Source: Rutidosis leptorrhynchoides (taxonomy: Eukaryota; Streptophyta; Magnoliopsida; Asterales; Asteraceae). Taken from it: a stretch of 64,000 bases of DNA. Each line of letters begins with the position of its first letter. Within the stretch, counting starts at the first letter, position 1. The DNA is taken from contig NC_092338.1 in the NCBI RefSeq assembly GCF_046630445.1, positions 220,855,501-220,919,500 on the forward strand. Reading direction: 5' to 3'. The notes below the pieces were generated by a model. The model did no database searches. It was not told the DNA's origin and worked only from the letters and a program-made list of their open reading frames with translations. The position numbers were made by a program, and so were the translations under genes. Shown in pieces: positions 40,516 through 53,499 of this stretch.

Positions 40516-40689
40516 ATGCTTAACCCTGTTCTGATCCTTGTTCTTATTCTAACTATCGCAATGATCGTTCTTCTTTTCCAACTCCCACCTGAAGAATCTG
40601 TTTATTTCTATTATGCTCTAGGGATTATTGTATTTATAATCCTCCCGTGTCTTTATATTGCTATACGTACTGATATCCACGGTTTGTAA
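40516..40689 (+). CDS. Small two-helix membrane ORF, antisense in the LARD (copy 1)
   Basis: 57 residues, start MLNPVLILVLILTIAMIVLL. Residues 2-21 are strongly hydrophobic, then comes a short polar loop (QLPPEESVY) and a second hydrophobic stretch (about 31-49, ending ILPCLYIAI), then a polar end with R51. It lies on the strand opposite to the retrotransposon, 470 bp from the 3' LTR. An in-frame ATG two codons earlier (40510) is possible, but only the 40516 ATG is conserved in copy 2. Compared with 61865-62038 it has the same length without indels: 45 base differences, about 12, 6 and 27 at codon positions 1, 2 and 3, and 40 of 57 residues identical. I do not recognise the protein. The third-position excess suggests that it is or was a selected protein. 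Confidence 0.6.
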   Translation: MLNPVLILVLILTIAMIVLLFQLPPEESVYFYYALGIIVFIILPCLYIAIRTDIHGL

Positions 40690-41299
40690 TTTTTGGTGTT
40701 GTCATTGGGCTTTATATTTTCTCTTATATTTTGGATCTCTTTGCCTTTTTATTATCCTCTCGAGCATCGGTCCAGAATTCATAGATATGATGAACATAGT
40801 TAATGTTCTAAGAAAGAAATGGTAATAGCACGATCTTGATTCGTCAAATTACCAGAATATCCGGAAAAGATAGAACTATCAAGAAAATATGTTCTTTATA
40901 TACTTGGAGATTGGGTAGAATGTAAGAGTCGTGTAAATAACACATGATGATGGTACTGTGAATCATCACGTTCCATTAGAAACTCAGCATGACTTACTGT
41001 AATATAATCATGTTGATCAAGTGTCATTATATTATACTAACTCATGCATCAGTTCCCAACATTACTTCAATAACATTCATATTTTAAGCTCGAAAGTTTA
41101 CTGAATATAGAAACTAATAGTTTCTATATGATGTAACACTGATAGCAAGACGAGATTAATGATTTCAGATAAGAATAGTTATAAAAATATCTTCAGAAAT
41201 ATGGAGGATATTTATAATGAAAGATACGATGATATCTTGGATTTCTAATATCGAAGGATGGTGAAGAAAATTTGTCCGCAAGAGTTTGGAGTCAGAAAC

Positions 41300-41530
41300 A
41301 AGGTATTCGTTAAATATTTCATCAGAAATAGAATCATCAGGATTCTTAATGTACAAGTTTAGTCCTTGTGATTTGTTTAGAGACTCCTTCGTAGTTTGCT
41401 CAATCAGTTTTTCAATACCAAATTTTCTATCGAGCGTTCCCAACATTCCATTCTTTATTATCAAACTTTTGGCCGTTTAGACCATCTACGATTTTGCTGT
41501 TTCCTCTGCATTTAATGCTACCATATCTGA
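41300..41530 (-). pseudogene. Captured poly(A)-binding protein fragment (RRM3-RRM4 linker), copy 1
   Basis: On the minus strand 41530-41440 reads an RRM3 end, KIVDGLNGQKFDNKEWNVG, compared with the PABP pattern ALNGxxFDDKEWYVG. After a frame change the next frame reads KFGIEKLIEQTTKESLNKSQ, then LNLYIKNPDDSISDEIFNEYL. That matches the plant PABP linker and RRM4 start (EQxxKEAxDKYQGxNLYVKNLDDSISDEKL). It is in element sense. The surviving open frame (41464-41165) is not a complete protein. Confidence 0.75.
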
Positions 41531-42119
41531 ATCATTGGTTATCAATTCGAGGTGATTTCAAAAGAATTGTGTTTTTGGATGATTAAACGCTGATGGTAAT
41601 ATGATGGAACATAAAAGGCTCTCCTGTAACAATAAAAGAGCACATATATATCTAAGTTATAATAAGGTTGTTTCGAACGAAAAGTCGAAGTTGACTTGTT
41701 GGAGCTGTGACAAAATTGGCTACTTTGAAGAGGAATTGTAAAGTTATTTTCGGTAATAACAACGCCAAAGGAGCTAGCACAGATACATGTTAAACGTTTA
41801 CTCAGGTTCCGAGTGTTTTCAAGTGCATAACTATATACATCAATCTTTTCTTCCGTAGATGAAGTGCGGTTGGTTCATCCTCTTAATTGAGGTGTTTTCA
41901 AGAATCATGAAAGGTTTTGAACGCAGATTGTAATCGTCAAGATACAAATGAGGTTTAAGATGAAATCAAGTGGCAAACTTGAAGAATTGTTTAGTTTCAT
42001 ATGTTATAATCAATATTTTAATTCATTTTAATTGTCCAATATTATTAGTCCACAGTCGATAGTCCACAGTAAGAGTCCAATAATTCATTTATAGTTTAAT
42101 ATATAATATTCGAATTAAT

Positions 42120-42310
42120 TATTACGTATCGTGACCCGTGTACATGTCTCAGACTCGATCACAACTCAAACTATATATATTATTGTAGAATCAACCTCAA
42201 CCCTGTATAGCTAACTCCCGCATTACTGCATATAGAGTGTCTATGGTTATTCCAAATAATATATATAGATGCGTCGATATGATATGTCAAAACCTTGTAT
42301 ACGTGTCCCG
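42120..42310. repeat. Module shared with the chromovirus LTR
   Basis: About 170 bp around GATCACAACTCAAACTATAT, CAACCTCAACCCTGTATAGC and ATATAGAGTGTCTATGGTT is clearly similar to 22918-23050 and 32942-33190 in the chromovirus LTRs, although here it is internal to the LARD. Confidence 0.75.
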
Positions 42311-42710
42311 ATATTTAAAGTGCGTAAAAATAAATAACAGAAATTAAATAACGATAAATAAAATTGAGAGAATGTAAATTGCGATAATTAAATTGCGATA
42401 AATAGAATGTAATCAGTTAGCTAGGAACAATTAGCTAGGAACAGTTAGCGTGGATTCTTAACAAAATTTCTCATAGTTAATTTGTTTGTTTCTAACAAAT
42501 TTTATTTTGTCAAATGTTTTCTTCATTATGCCACTTGTTGGATTCTGATAAATCAAAATCCCAATATGCAATTGGATGAATATGGTTATTCTGCGGTGAA
42601 CGAATTTGTATATCGGTGGATGTAAGTAGGATAGTAAACGATTGTTGAATCAGCTTCGAATAATGTACAGTGTAACTTATTAATGTGAAATTCGAATATT
42701 CCTCGGGTAT

Positions 42711-42724
42711 TACCTACCCATTAA
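42711..42724 (-). other. Second polypurine-like 14-mer in LARD interior
   Basis: TTAATGGGTAGGTA on the minus strand (one change from the terminal tract), preceding the leader region in element sense as in the chromovirus. Confidence 0.55.
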
Positions 42725-43189
42725 AATATTTTCACAATTAACACTTTTTACGAAAGAATTTTAATTACCATTTTTATGAAAACATATCTACATATATATT
42801 TTCTTCAGATGTAATCACGGATTCATTAAGTTAATATGATATTAAACTCATTTGGTTTACCGTTAGAACTAGAATACATAATCTCTAAAACATTTAGAGA
42901 TTACTTAATCGCCATGAAGAACGAAGATAATTGATGTAGAACGATACGTAGAACGAAGATCATACTCGAAGTACAGATGGTGATATTGAGGCATGGATTG
43001 TTGATGGTACTGATGCTGTTATTGATGGTACTACTGGTGCCGGTGATGTTGCTGAAGCTGGTACGTTTTGCACCATATTTTTCAAGGCTACAACTCGGGC
43101 TCGAAGCTCGTTGAATTATTACTCCAGAATGATTGTCGGTAGGAACGAGCGAATGAATTAGGTTTAGAATTTTAGATAGAATATAATCT

Positions 43190-43490
43190 TTGCGAGATAT
43201 TCGAAAAATGAGTGTGAAAATGGTGTTTCGAATGGGTTAGTCGGTAAGTGCTTCAGGTTCATCGTCAAGAGTGCAGGTTGGTGGGTGGAAAGGATCGACC
43301 TTCTTATCGTCTTCATTGGTTAAGTCGACTACGAACCCATCAGATGAATTGGGGATGGCTAATTGATTGAATTCATTCTGGTGACGCTGCTTCCGGAGCT
43401 TAGGTGAATATTCATGTCGGAATAGCTGTCGGAATAGCTGTCGGAATAACTATCGGAATAGCTATCGAAATCTGAGGGACTCGAACTGGT
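43190..43490 (-). pseudogene. Acidic leader ORF remnant with SYSD repeats
   Basis: On the minus strand a 12-bp unit repeated at 43415-43472 encodes repeats of Ser-Tyr-Ser-Asp. After a frame change the sequence reads an Asn/Gln then Asp-rich part with GFVVDLTNEDD and PFHPPTCTLDDEPEALTD, ending near 43250. It occupies the place of the Glu-rich leader ORF of the chromovirus. Frames are broken; function unknown. Confidence 0.45.
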
Positions 43491-43921
43491 TGAGAGATTC
43501 ATCTCGTACAATTAGATTAAGGATTTTCGATAAGAAATAGATTATAGGATGTAGATTAGTACCCTGCAATACATAATTTACATATGCATATATAATACTA
43601 AAATCCCATAAGTTACGGAGGAATCTACGGAAGTTGTCAGGCAAAGTCTACAGTAACAGATATGCTAAGATATGAATTAGCAGATACGCTAAGATATGAA
43701 TTTTGTCTATACACTATTCATACAATCCAGGCAGTAAGATATGTCTAGATTAAGAATGATAAGCAAGTGATTCTCTAAGAATGATAAGCAGGAAATTTTC
43801 GACACGAAATGATAAGCAAAACTTTTGACATGCAGACACGGTCGAAGTCCAGACTCACTAATGCATCTAATCAACTATCAGTTTGACACACTAATGCAAG
43901 ACCTGGTTCGCTAAGACCACC

Positions 43922-43933
43922 GCTCTGATACCA
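43922..43933 (-). other. LARD primer binding site, initiator tRNA-Met
   Basis: TGGTATCAGAGC on the minus strand, a perfect match to the usual initiator tRNA-Met site, two bases from the 5' LTR. Confidence 0.9.
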
Positions 43934-43935
43934 CA

Positions 43936-47581
<3,646 letters not shown>

Positions 47582-47586
47582 CGCCA

Positions 47587-48212
47587 CCACACTCCACCAC
47601 CGCCACCAACCACCACCACCCACCACCAACCACCACCATCCACCACCACCAACTATCACCACCACCACCACCACCAACCAACCAACACCACCAACCACCA
47701 TCAACCACCACCACCACCCACCACCGACCAACCACCACCACCACCCACCACCACCAACCACCACCCACCACCAACCACCACCCACCACCCACTAGCCACC
47801 ACCATCACCACCACCCACACCACCACCAACCACCACCACCAACCACCAGCACCACCACCCAACCAGCACCACCAACCACCACCACCACCAACCACCACCA
47901 CCAACCACCACACTCCACCACCACCCACCACCAACCACCACCACCAACCACCACTACCCACCACCACCAACCACCACCAACCACCACCACCACCACCAAC
48001 CAACCAACCACCACCACCACCACCACCACTAACCAACCAGCACCACCAACCACCACCAACCACCAGCACCACCCACCACCACACACCACCACCAACTCAC
48101 CACCACCATCAACCACCACCAACCACCACCACACACCACCTACCACCACTAACCACCACCAACCACCACCCCCACCACCAACGACCACCACCACCAACCA
48201 CCGCCTACCAAA
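47587..48212. repeat. CCA/ACC-rich C/A-only array, segment 3
   Basis: Third part of the array split by the two retrotransposons. The open frame over this part (Pro/His/Thr-rich) is a low-complexity artefact. Confidence 0.9.
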
Positions 48213-48890
48213 ATGATCATCATTCATTTATCATTCATTAAATCATTCATCACAAAAATGATTATCATTCATTAAAACATTTATCATTCATTAAAACATA
48301 TATCATTCATCGAAAAACAATTATAATTCATCAAACAATTATCATTGATTACACAGTTATGATTGATAAAAGCAACAATTACAATTCATTTGAAAAAACT
48401 ATCATTCATCTGAGTTATCTTTCATCAAATAGTTATCATTTTTTAAAAACTGTTATTATTCATAAGAAAGTAATAACCATTTATCACAAAATGATTATCA
48501 TTCATTAAAAAAATTATCATTCATCAAAAAATTATCATTCATCAAACAAATAGTTATGATTCATAAAATCAACAATTATTATTAATCACAAAAAATTATC
48601 ATTCATAAGAAAAAACTTATCATTCATTAAACAGTTATCATTTATAAACATATGATGAATGATAAAAAAAATGATGAATGATATAAAAATAAGATGATTG
48701 AGAAAAAAAATATGATGTATGATAAAAGTTTTAGTAATAATCACATGTCAATTAGAAGTCAAAAATGTTAACATTCAAAAGGAAACTGTTATAATTCATC
48801 ACAAAACAATTATTGTGCATCAAAATGTTGTCATTCATCAAACCATTGTCATTCATCAAACCGTTATCATGATTACTTTTATAAAAAATA
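48213..48890. repeat. ATCATTCAT-type array, left arm
   Basis: Degenerate repeats of ATTATCATTCATCAAA type. A short patch (48650-48722) is in the opposite orientation. It directly follows the CCA array. Confidence 0.85.
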
Positions 48891-48891
48891 T

Positions 48892-48963
48892 GGGGCATTC
48901 CGAGAATCGAACTCGGGACCTCCCGCCCTGAAAGCGAGAATCATACCACTAGACCAAATGCCC
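48892..48963 (-). tRNA. tRNA-Pro-type gene with UCA anticodon
   Basis: 72 nt fold into a full cloverleaf: acceptor GGGCATT/AATGCCC, D arm GTCTAGTGGTATGAT, anticodon stem CTCGC/GCGGG, T arm CCGAG-TTCGATT-CTCGG, discriminator C. Outside the anticodon arm it matches plant tRNA-Pro as I know it. The loop is TTTCAGG, so positions 34-36 read UCA instead of UGG; such a tRNA would pair with UGA stop codons. A run of six T lies 3 nt downstream (48882-48888 region), suitable as a Pol III terminator. It could be a suppressor-type tRNA or a pseudogene; identity cannot be decided from sequence alone. Confidence 0.8.
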
Positions 48964-49014
48964 AATTATCAAACAATCATCATTTATCTAATTGTAGTCA
49001 TTCATATAAAAATT

Positions 49015-49870
49015 AGGTGATGAATGATAAAAAGGAGGTGAATGGTAAAAAAAAGATCTAATGAATGATAATAAAAAAAAAAGATATAACGAATGATAGA
49101 AGATTTGGAAAAAAATGAGGTGAAGAATGATAAAAAAAAAAGATGAATGACAAAAAATGAGTTGATGAATGATAAAAATAATGTGATGAATGATAAAAAA
49201 AAAACAAAATGAATAATGAAAAGTTGGTGATGAATGATTAAACACAAGATGAATGATAAAAAAAATATAATGAATGATAAAAAGAGTTGCAAAAATGAGG
49301 TGATGAATGAAGAAAAGGAGGTGATGAATGATAAAAAGATGGTGATGAATGATAAAAAACAAGATGAATGACAAAAATGAGGTGAAGAATGACAAAAAAA
49401 ACAAGCTGAACGATAAAAAGGAGGCGATGAATGATAAAAATGAGGTGATGAACGATGAAAAACAAGATGAATGATAAAAAGGAGGTGATTAAGGATAAAA
49501 ATGAGGTTATGAATGATAAAAATAAGGCGATGAATGATAAAAAACGAGATGAATGATAAACATAACTGATGAATGATAAAAGAACGTGATGAATGATAAA
49601 AAAATATTTGGTGAATGATAAAAATATCCGATGAATGATAAAAATACAAAGTAAATGATAAAGATAGCTGATGAATGATAAGCGAAGAATGATAAACGAA
49701 CGTGATGAATGATAAAAAAAATACCCGATGAATGATAAAAAATACCCGATGAATGATAAACATACCCGATGAATGATCGAAATACCCGATGAATGATCGA
49801 AATACCCGATGAATGATAAACGAAGAATGATAAAAGAACGTGATGAATGATAAAAAATACCAGATGAATA
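49015..49870. repeat. GATGAATGATAAAAA array, right arm (inverted relative to the left arm)
   Basis: About 40 units of 15-22 bp with the core GATGAATGAT and an A run, including a regular sub-block with AATACCCGATGAATGAT (49730-49815). Long minus-strand frames rich in Phe/Ile/His are artefacts of the repeat. Confidence 0.85.
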
Positions 49871-50002
49871 GACTACACTATCAACAAATGTTAGATGCAT
49901 AGATGTTACAGAATCATGAAAGTGTCTTTAATTTCTAATTTTTATAACATGCAGTCGGTAAAATCACATTAGTTACAACATCACACTTCTTTTTATGTTA
50001 AA

Positions 50003-50011
50003 TTAACCTTA
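50003..50011. repeat. 9-bp target duplication of the Mutator-like element (left)
   Basis: TTAACCTTA, repeated exactly at 51524-51532. Confidence 0.9.
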
Positions 50012-50261
50012 GACAAAATTGCTCAAATCATCCTCATGTTATATCATTTTAGCTGATTTCATCCCTCCCAATTATAAACTGCTCAAACAGTCCTTCAATT
50101 GCGATTTTCATCCCAAATTCATCCCTAGCCCTAGCAATTGTTATCTATCCATTTACAGAGATTCTCATCTCAAATCCTTGTTGCTCCCAAATCATATAAT
50201 TTCTACAAATTCTTAACCATAGGTGCATTATCTACCAAAATGGGTAAAATCATTATGTTTA

Positions 50262-50691
50262 AGGGTTAAGGCTACTCAAGGTTCATATACTTTTCATTTT
50301 GTCCCGATGTAGTCCATATACCCAAAAAAATACTATTATAGTCCATAAACTTTTAAAAAGTGTATCGATGTAGTCCATTGACCTGATAAATAAGGTTGAT
50401 CGATTTTAAACCGTTGATCTTCAAAAAAGTATACATTTTTTTGTCCCGATGTAGTCCATATACCCAAAAAAAGTACTAATGTAGTTCACATACTTTCAAA
50501 AAGTGTATCGATGTAGGCCATAAACTTTCAAAAGTGTATCGATGTAGACCTGTTTAACCGGTAACAGGTTACCTATGGACTACATCGATACATTTTTTAA
50601 AAGTTTATGGACTATAATAGTATTTTTTTGGGTATATGGACTACATCGGGACAAAATGAAAAGTATATGAACCTTGAGTAGCCTTAACCCT
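50262..50691. mobile_element. Foldback MITE nested in the MULE
   Basis: Inverted repeats of about 115 bp, start AGGGTTAAGGCTACTCAAGG, with nearly perfect arms (50262-50380 and 50575-50691). The 7-bp direct repeat ATGTTTA flanks it (50255-50261 and 50692-50698). The spacer repeats CCCGATGTAGTCCAT-type words. Confidence 0.85.
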
Positions 50692-51149
50692 ATGTTTAAT
50701 ATGTTCAACTAAATGAGTAAATGGGAAACAGATCAAATATCACCAAAGTGTATTGATTATTGTATTGATTATTCTCTGAATCTACTTACTTTATTGCTTG
50801 AGAATTGGATTTCTCTAAAGAAGTACTATCTTTTATGTCTTCTATAATATTTTTTATTTAAAACATGAAATTTGCTAAAAAGTTTTTAGGAAAAGAAGTG
50901 TGCGACAAGTTCACCGTTACAAGTTCACCAAACCGTTTTAGCCGACCCAAATTACTCTGTTTGATCCTTACCCAATTAACACACCCATTTACCCGACCCC
51001 CCAATCTATAACGATGAACACAAAGTTGTATTGCTTTTCTTTTGGATTTCATAAAATAAGTCTTTAAATCAACTAAATTTCCTTTTACTTCGACATTGTT
51101 TATGTAGATTTTATAAAACTCACAAGTAAATGAATGACGTTATACGTAC

Positions 51150-51361
51150 CTCCAATATTTTTTGATATTCAGATAAGACACTTAACATAATCAGGCAGAG
51201 TCCTATGTAGCTCTCTAACCGCGAAAGGATTGAAGAAACAATTGTCAATGAAATCGTTGCCACCTATCAAAATAAGGACCAAGGCTTGGTTTACGTGCTT
51301 TTCTGCTTGTTTATCGTCGATTTCATCACTTAGTTTTTCTTTCAATTGCTGACAACGTGAC
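51150..51361 (-). pseudogene. GDSL esterase/lipase exon fragment
   Basis: Bounded by acceptor TGCAG and donor GTACGT. It encodes CQQLKEKLSDEIDDKQAEKH, then VNQALVLILIGGNDFIDNCF and LPDYVKCLI, matching the plant GDSL-lipase segment VNQALVLITxGGNDFVNNY..LPDYVxYLISEYxKIL. A frame loss just before the end puts the last SEYQKILE in another frame. Catalytic Ser and His blocks of the full enzyme are not here. It is host sequence captured by the surrounding MULE. Confidence 0.85.
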
Positions 51362-51844
51362 CTGCACATGTTCAAAATTTTACGGAATAGTTATCAATTG
51401 TTAGGGCTAGGGATGCGTTTGGGATGAAAAACTTAATTTAAGGACTATTTGTGCGGCTTTTAATTTACAGGGATGAAAACAGATAAAATAATTAAATACG
51501 GGGATGATTTGAGCAATTTTGTCTTAACCTTATAAAAGTCATTTATCTCATAACTTGTAAGCAGTAGAAACACTATATTCATACACATTGTTCAGTTGGA
51601 AGTGAAACCTAAAACAACCTATGAACGTGATTTCACAGATATTACCAGATAACCAAAACCGCTATTAGCCCTATAGTCGTAGGAAGCAAAAAAAAAAAGA
51701 AGCCATGATTATCAACATACAGGTAACAGGTTTAGCAGTAGCATGTATATGGGTTTCGTGTCACAAAATTATACTCGTAACACTTATAATACATATAGTA
51801 TGCTGACTCAAATATAACAAATAGGTCAAACGTTATTTACTTAC

Positions 51845-51968
51845 TTTTGAAATATTGGATTTTGACGACATCTTCCAAAATGGCACAGGCACAGTCTTAA
51901 TCCAATTTCCAGGAGACTTCCCCATTGTTGTTAGAACAACGTTACGAATGGCGTTACCTCCAAATTCG
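51845..51968 (-). pseudogene. IQD-family (IQ67 domain) first coding exon fragment
   Basis: Acceptor GATGCAG at 51969, a leader, then ATG at 51925 with MGKSPGNWIKTV..FWKMSSKSNISK, ending at a good donor (GTAAGTAAAT). IQD proteins (calmodulin-binding, microtubule-associated) begin MGKSPGKWIKTLLFGKKSSKSN. A few bases differ or are inserted after KTV (PVP). The remaining IQD exons are absent, so this is a fragment. Confidence 0.7.
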
Positions 51969-52161
51969 CTGCATCCCATAAATAAATACATTCATAAAAT
52001 CAGTATCTATTACAAGTAGTGAAACAAATTATGAGGTCTTTATGCATTTGAAAACACTCTGGACGACTAAAAAAGGGACCAAAAAATCTTATGTAAATAA
52101 ATGAATAAATAGGGACCAAAAACAAGACCACAAAATGGAAACAAAAAAAGAGTAAAAGAAC

Positions 52162-52221
52162 CTCTAGATCGTCGCATCTTGATCTTTCATAAGCCAATTG
52201 GCCTTGAACAGAATGCAATTC
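52162..52221 (-). pseudogene. 20-codon exon resembling ACBP4/6 coiled coil
   Basis: Between acceptor ACTGTAG and a GT donor, this 60-bp block reads ELHSVQGQLAYERSRCDDLE. It resembles the coiled coil of kelch-type acyl-CoA-binding proteins (ELxSVQxQLxAERSRCFKLE). It is too short for a firm call. It is on the same strand and properly spaced for splicing to the IQD fragment. Confidence 0.5.
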
Positions 52222-52787
52222 CTACAGTAAGTTGATGAAAAAGCCAAGTTAAAGTGTTAAGTTAATTAACTGAACTACTAACCAATATAGGTGGCAATTT
52301 CAACCCATTAACTTATGAGTGGGTTGATCTTAGTTATTGTCAATCTTTAAAATTACGAAGAAAAAAATTAGCTACACAGAGAAGGGCCCAGTCCCCGAAA
52401 ATGCTTAGAAAATAGAACGGGTCAAATGGTCCAAACGATTCGAATAGAGTTGAAAGTCACTGAACACGTTTAAATAATGAATAGAACCTTGTAACTCACT
52501 TTATTCACAGATTCAAAATTAAGACCAGCCACGATTTAATAGAACATCAGTGTATTTGTTACCAAAAGTATACCAAAATTCTAGTAAAATTACACATAAC
52601 TCCATCCGTCAATTAGCATACCATAAAAGTGTGTTATTACATACAAATAATACCGATTCACTTTTAGTTATATCTGTGTAACAATTTCAACAAACATAAT
52701 TCACGTCTGATACATAAATTAATTTGAAGTTTTCACGAAAATCGACAATAAAGAGTGAAATACTAGTAAACGCAACGATTAGCTTAC

Positions 52788-52948
52788 AGATCGGTAACGG
52801 TGTTGCAATCCGGTCATCACCGCAACACCACCACCTACATCCAGGATCGATGATTATTACTCCCAGGATCGATCTGGTTCACCGTCGCCATCACCGCAAC
52901 ACCACCACCTACATCCCGGCGTTGCAATCCGGTCAATAGCGTCGCCAT
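52788..52948 (-). pseudogene. Possible 5' exon of a chimeric transcript with an internal duplication
   Basis: ATG at 52948 starts MATLLTGLQRRDVGGGVAVM and stops after 37 residues; a donor-like CT-GTAAGC lies at 52787. GC content is higher than its surroundings and the block GCAACACCACCACCTACATC occurs twice (near 52830 and 52895). Source gene not recognised. Confidence 0.35.
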
Positions 52949-53291
52949 TTTGTACCAGCGACAAGCTGGCGTATCAAATTAAATTCAATTGATGTAATCC
53001 GATTCAGATTGAGATGTTTACAAGCTATATCAGATCAGATAGGTGCTTGAAAAAAAGAGATATAGAATTGATTTAAAAAATTACCATCTTGCCCCTCCGC
53101 GTTTTTGATATAAAATTAAAGTTTTTCTTAATGTAAAGCTTATATTCACTTATTCAGTTTGTACTCCATTTAGTGCTTATCTATGGAATGGTCCACTATA
53201 TATATAAACTTATATTTATCATTTATATATACATAGTTTAATATACGTGAATTCACAGGTTTGCGAAAGTAAAGTTTTTTACTAAAATGTA

Positions 53292-53498
53292 CTCCCTCCG
53301 TCTCATTTCAATAGTCCACAGACAAAAAACACGCAGTTTTAGGAAATCCCACTAACTTCATTTATCCACTAATGAAATATTTTCTCTCTCCAGATTCACC
53401 AATGAAATATCTTCTTTCCTTTCTATTTATGGAAATGGACTATCAGAATGGGACAATCCAAAATAGAATACTGCCCTATTGGATTGAGACGGATGTAG
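53292..53498. mobile_element. Stowaway-like MITE
   Basis: Starts CTCCCTCCGTCTCA and ends TGAGACGGATGTAG, imperfect inverted repeats, flanked by TA on both sides (53290-53291 and 53499-53500), length 207 bp. Confidence 0.85.
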
Positions 53499-53499
53499 T

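Larger units (their letters stand above)
50012..51523. mobile_element. Pack-MULE carrying a GDSL-lipase exon
   Basis: Terminal inverted repeats of about 140 bp (50012-50150 and 51385-51523) start GACAAAATTGCTCAAATCAT and are flanked by a perfect 9-bp direct repeat, the Mutator superfamily signature. No transposase is present. Inside are a GDSL-lipase exon (minus strand) and a nested MITE (50262-50691). Confidence 0.85.

Noticed and set aside
48213-49870. CRISPR-like array of short repeats
   Set aside because: Plant DNA, no unique spacers of constant length, units degenerate.
49002-49900. Minus-strand frames of 138-253 residues rich in Phe/Ile/His/Ser
   Set aside because: They follow the 15-22 bp ATGAATGAT repeat; no domain and no codon signature.
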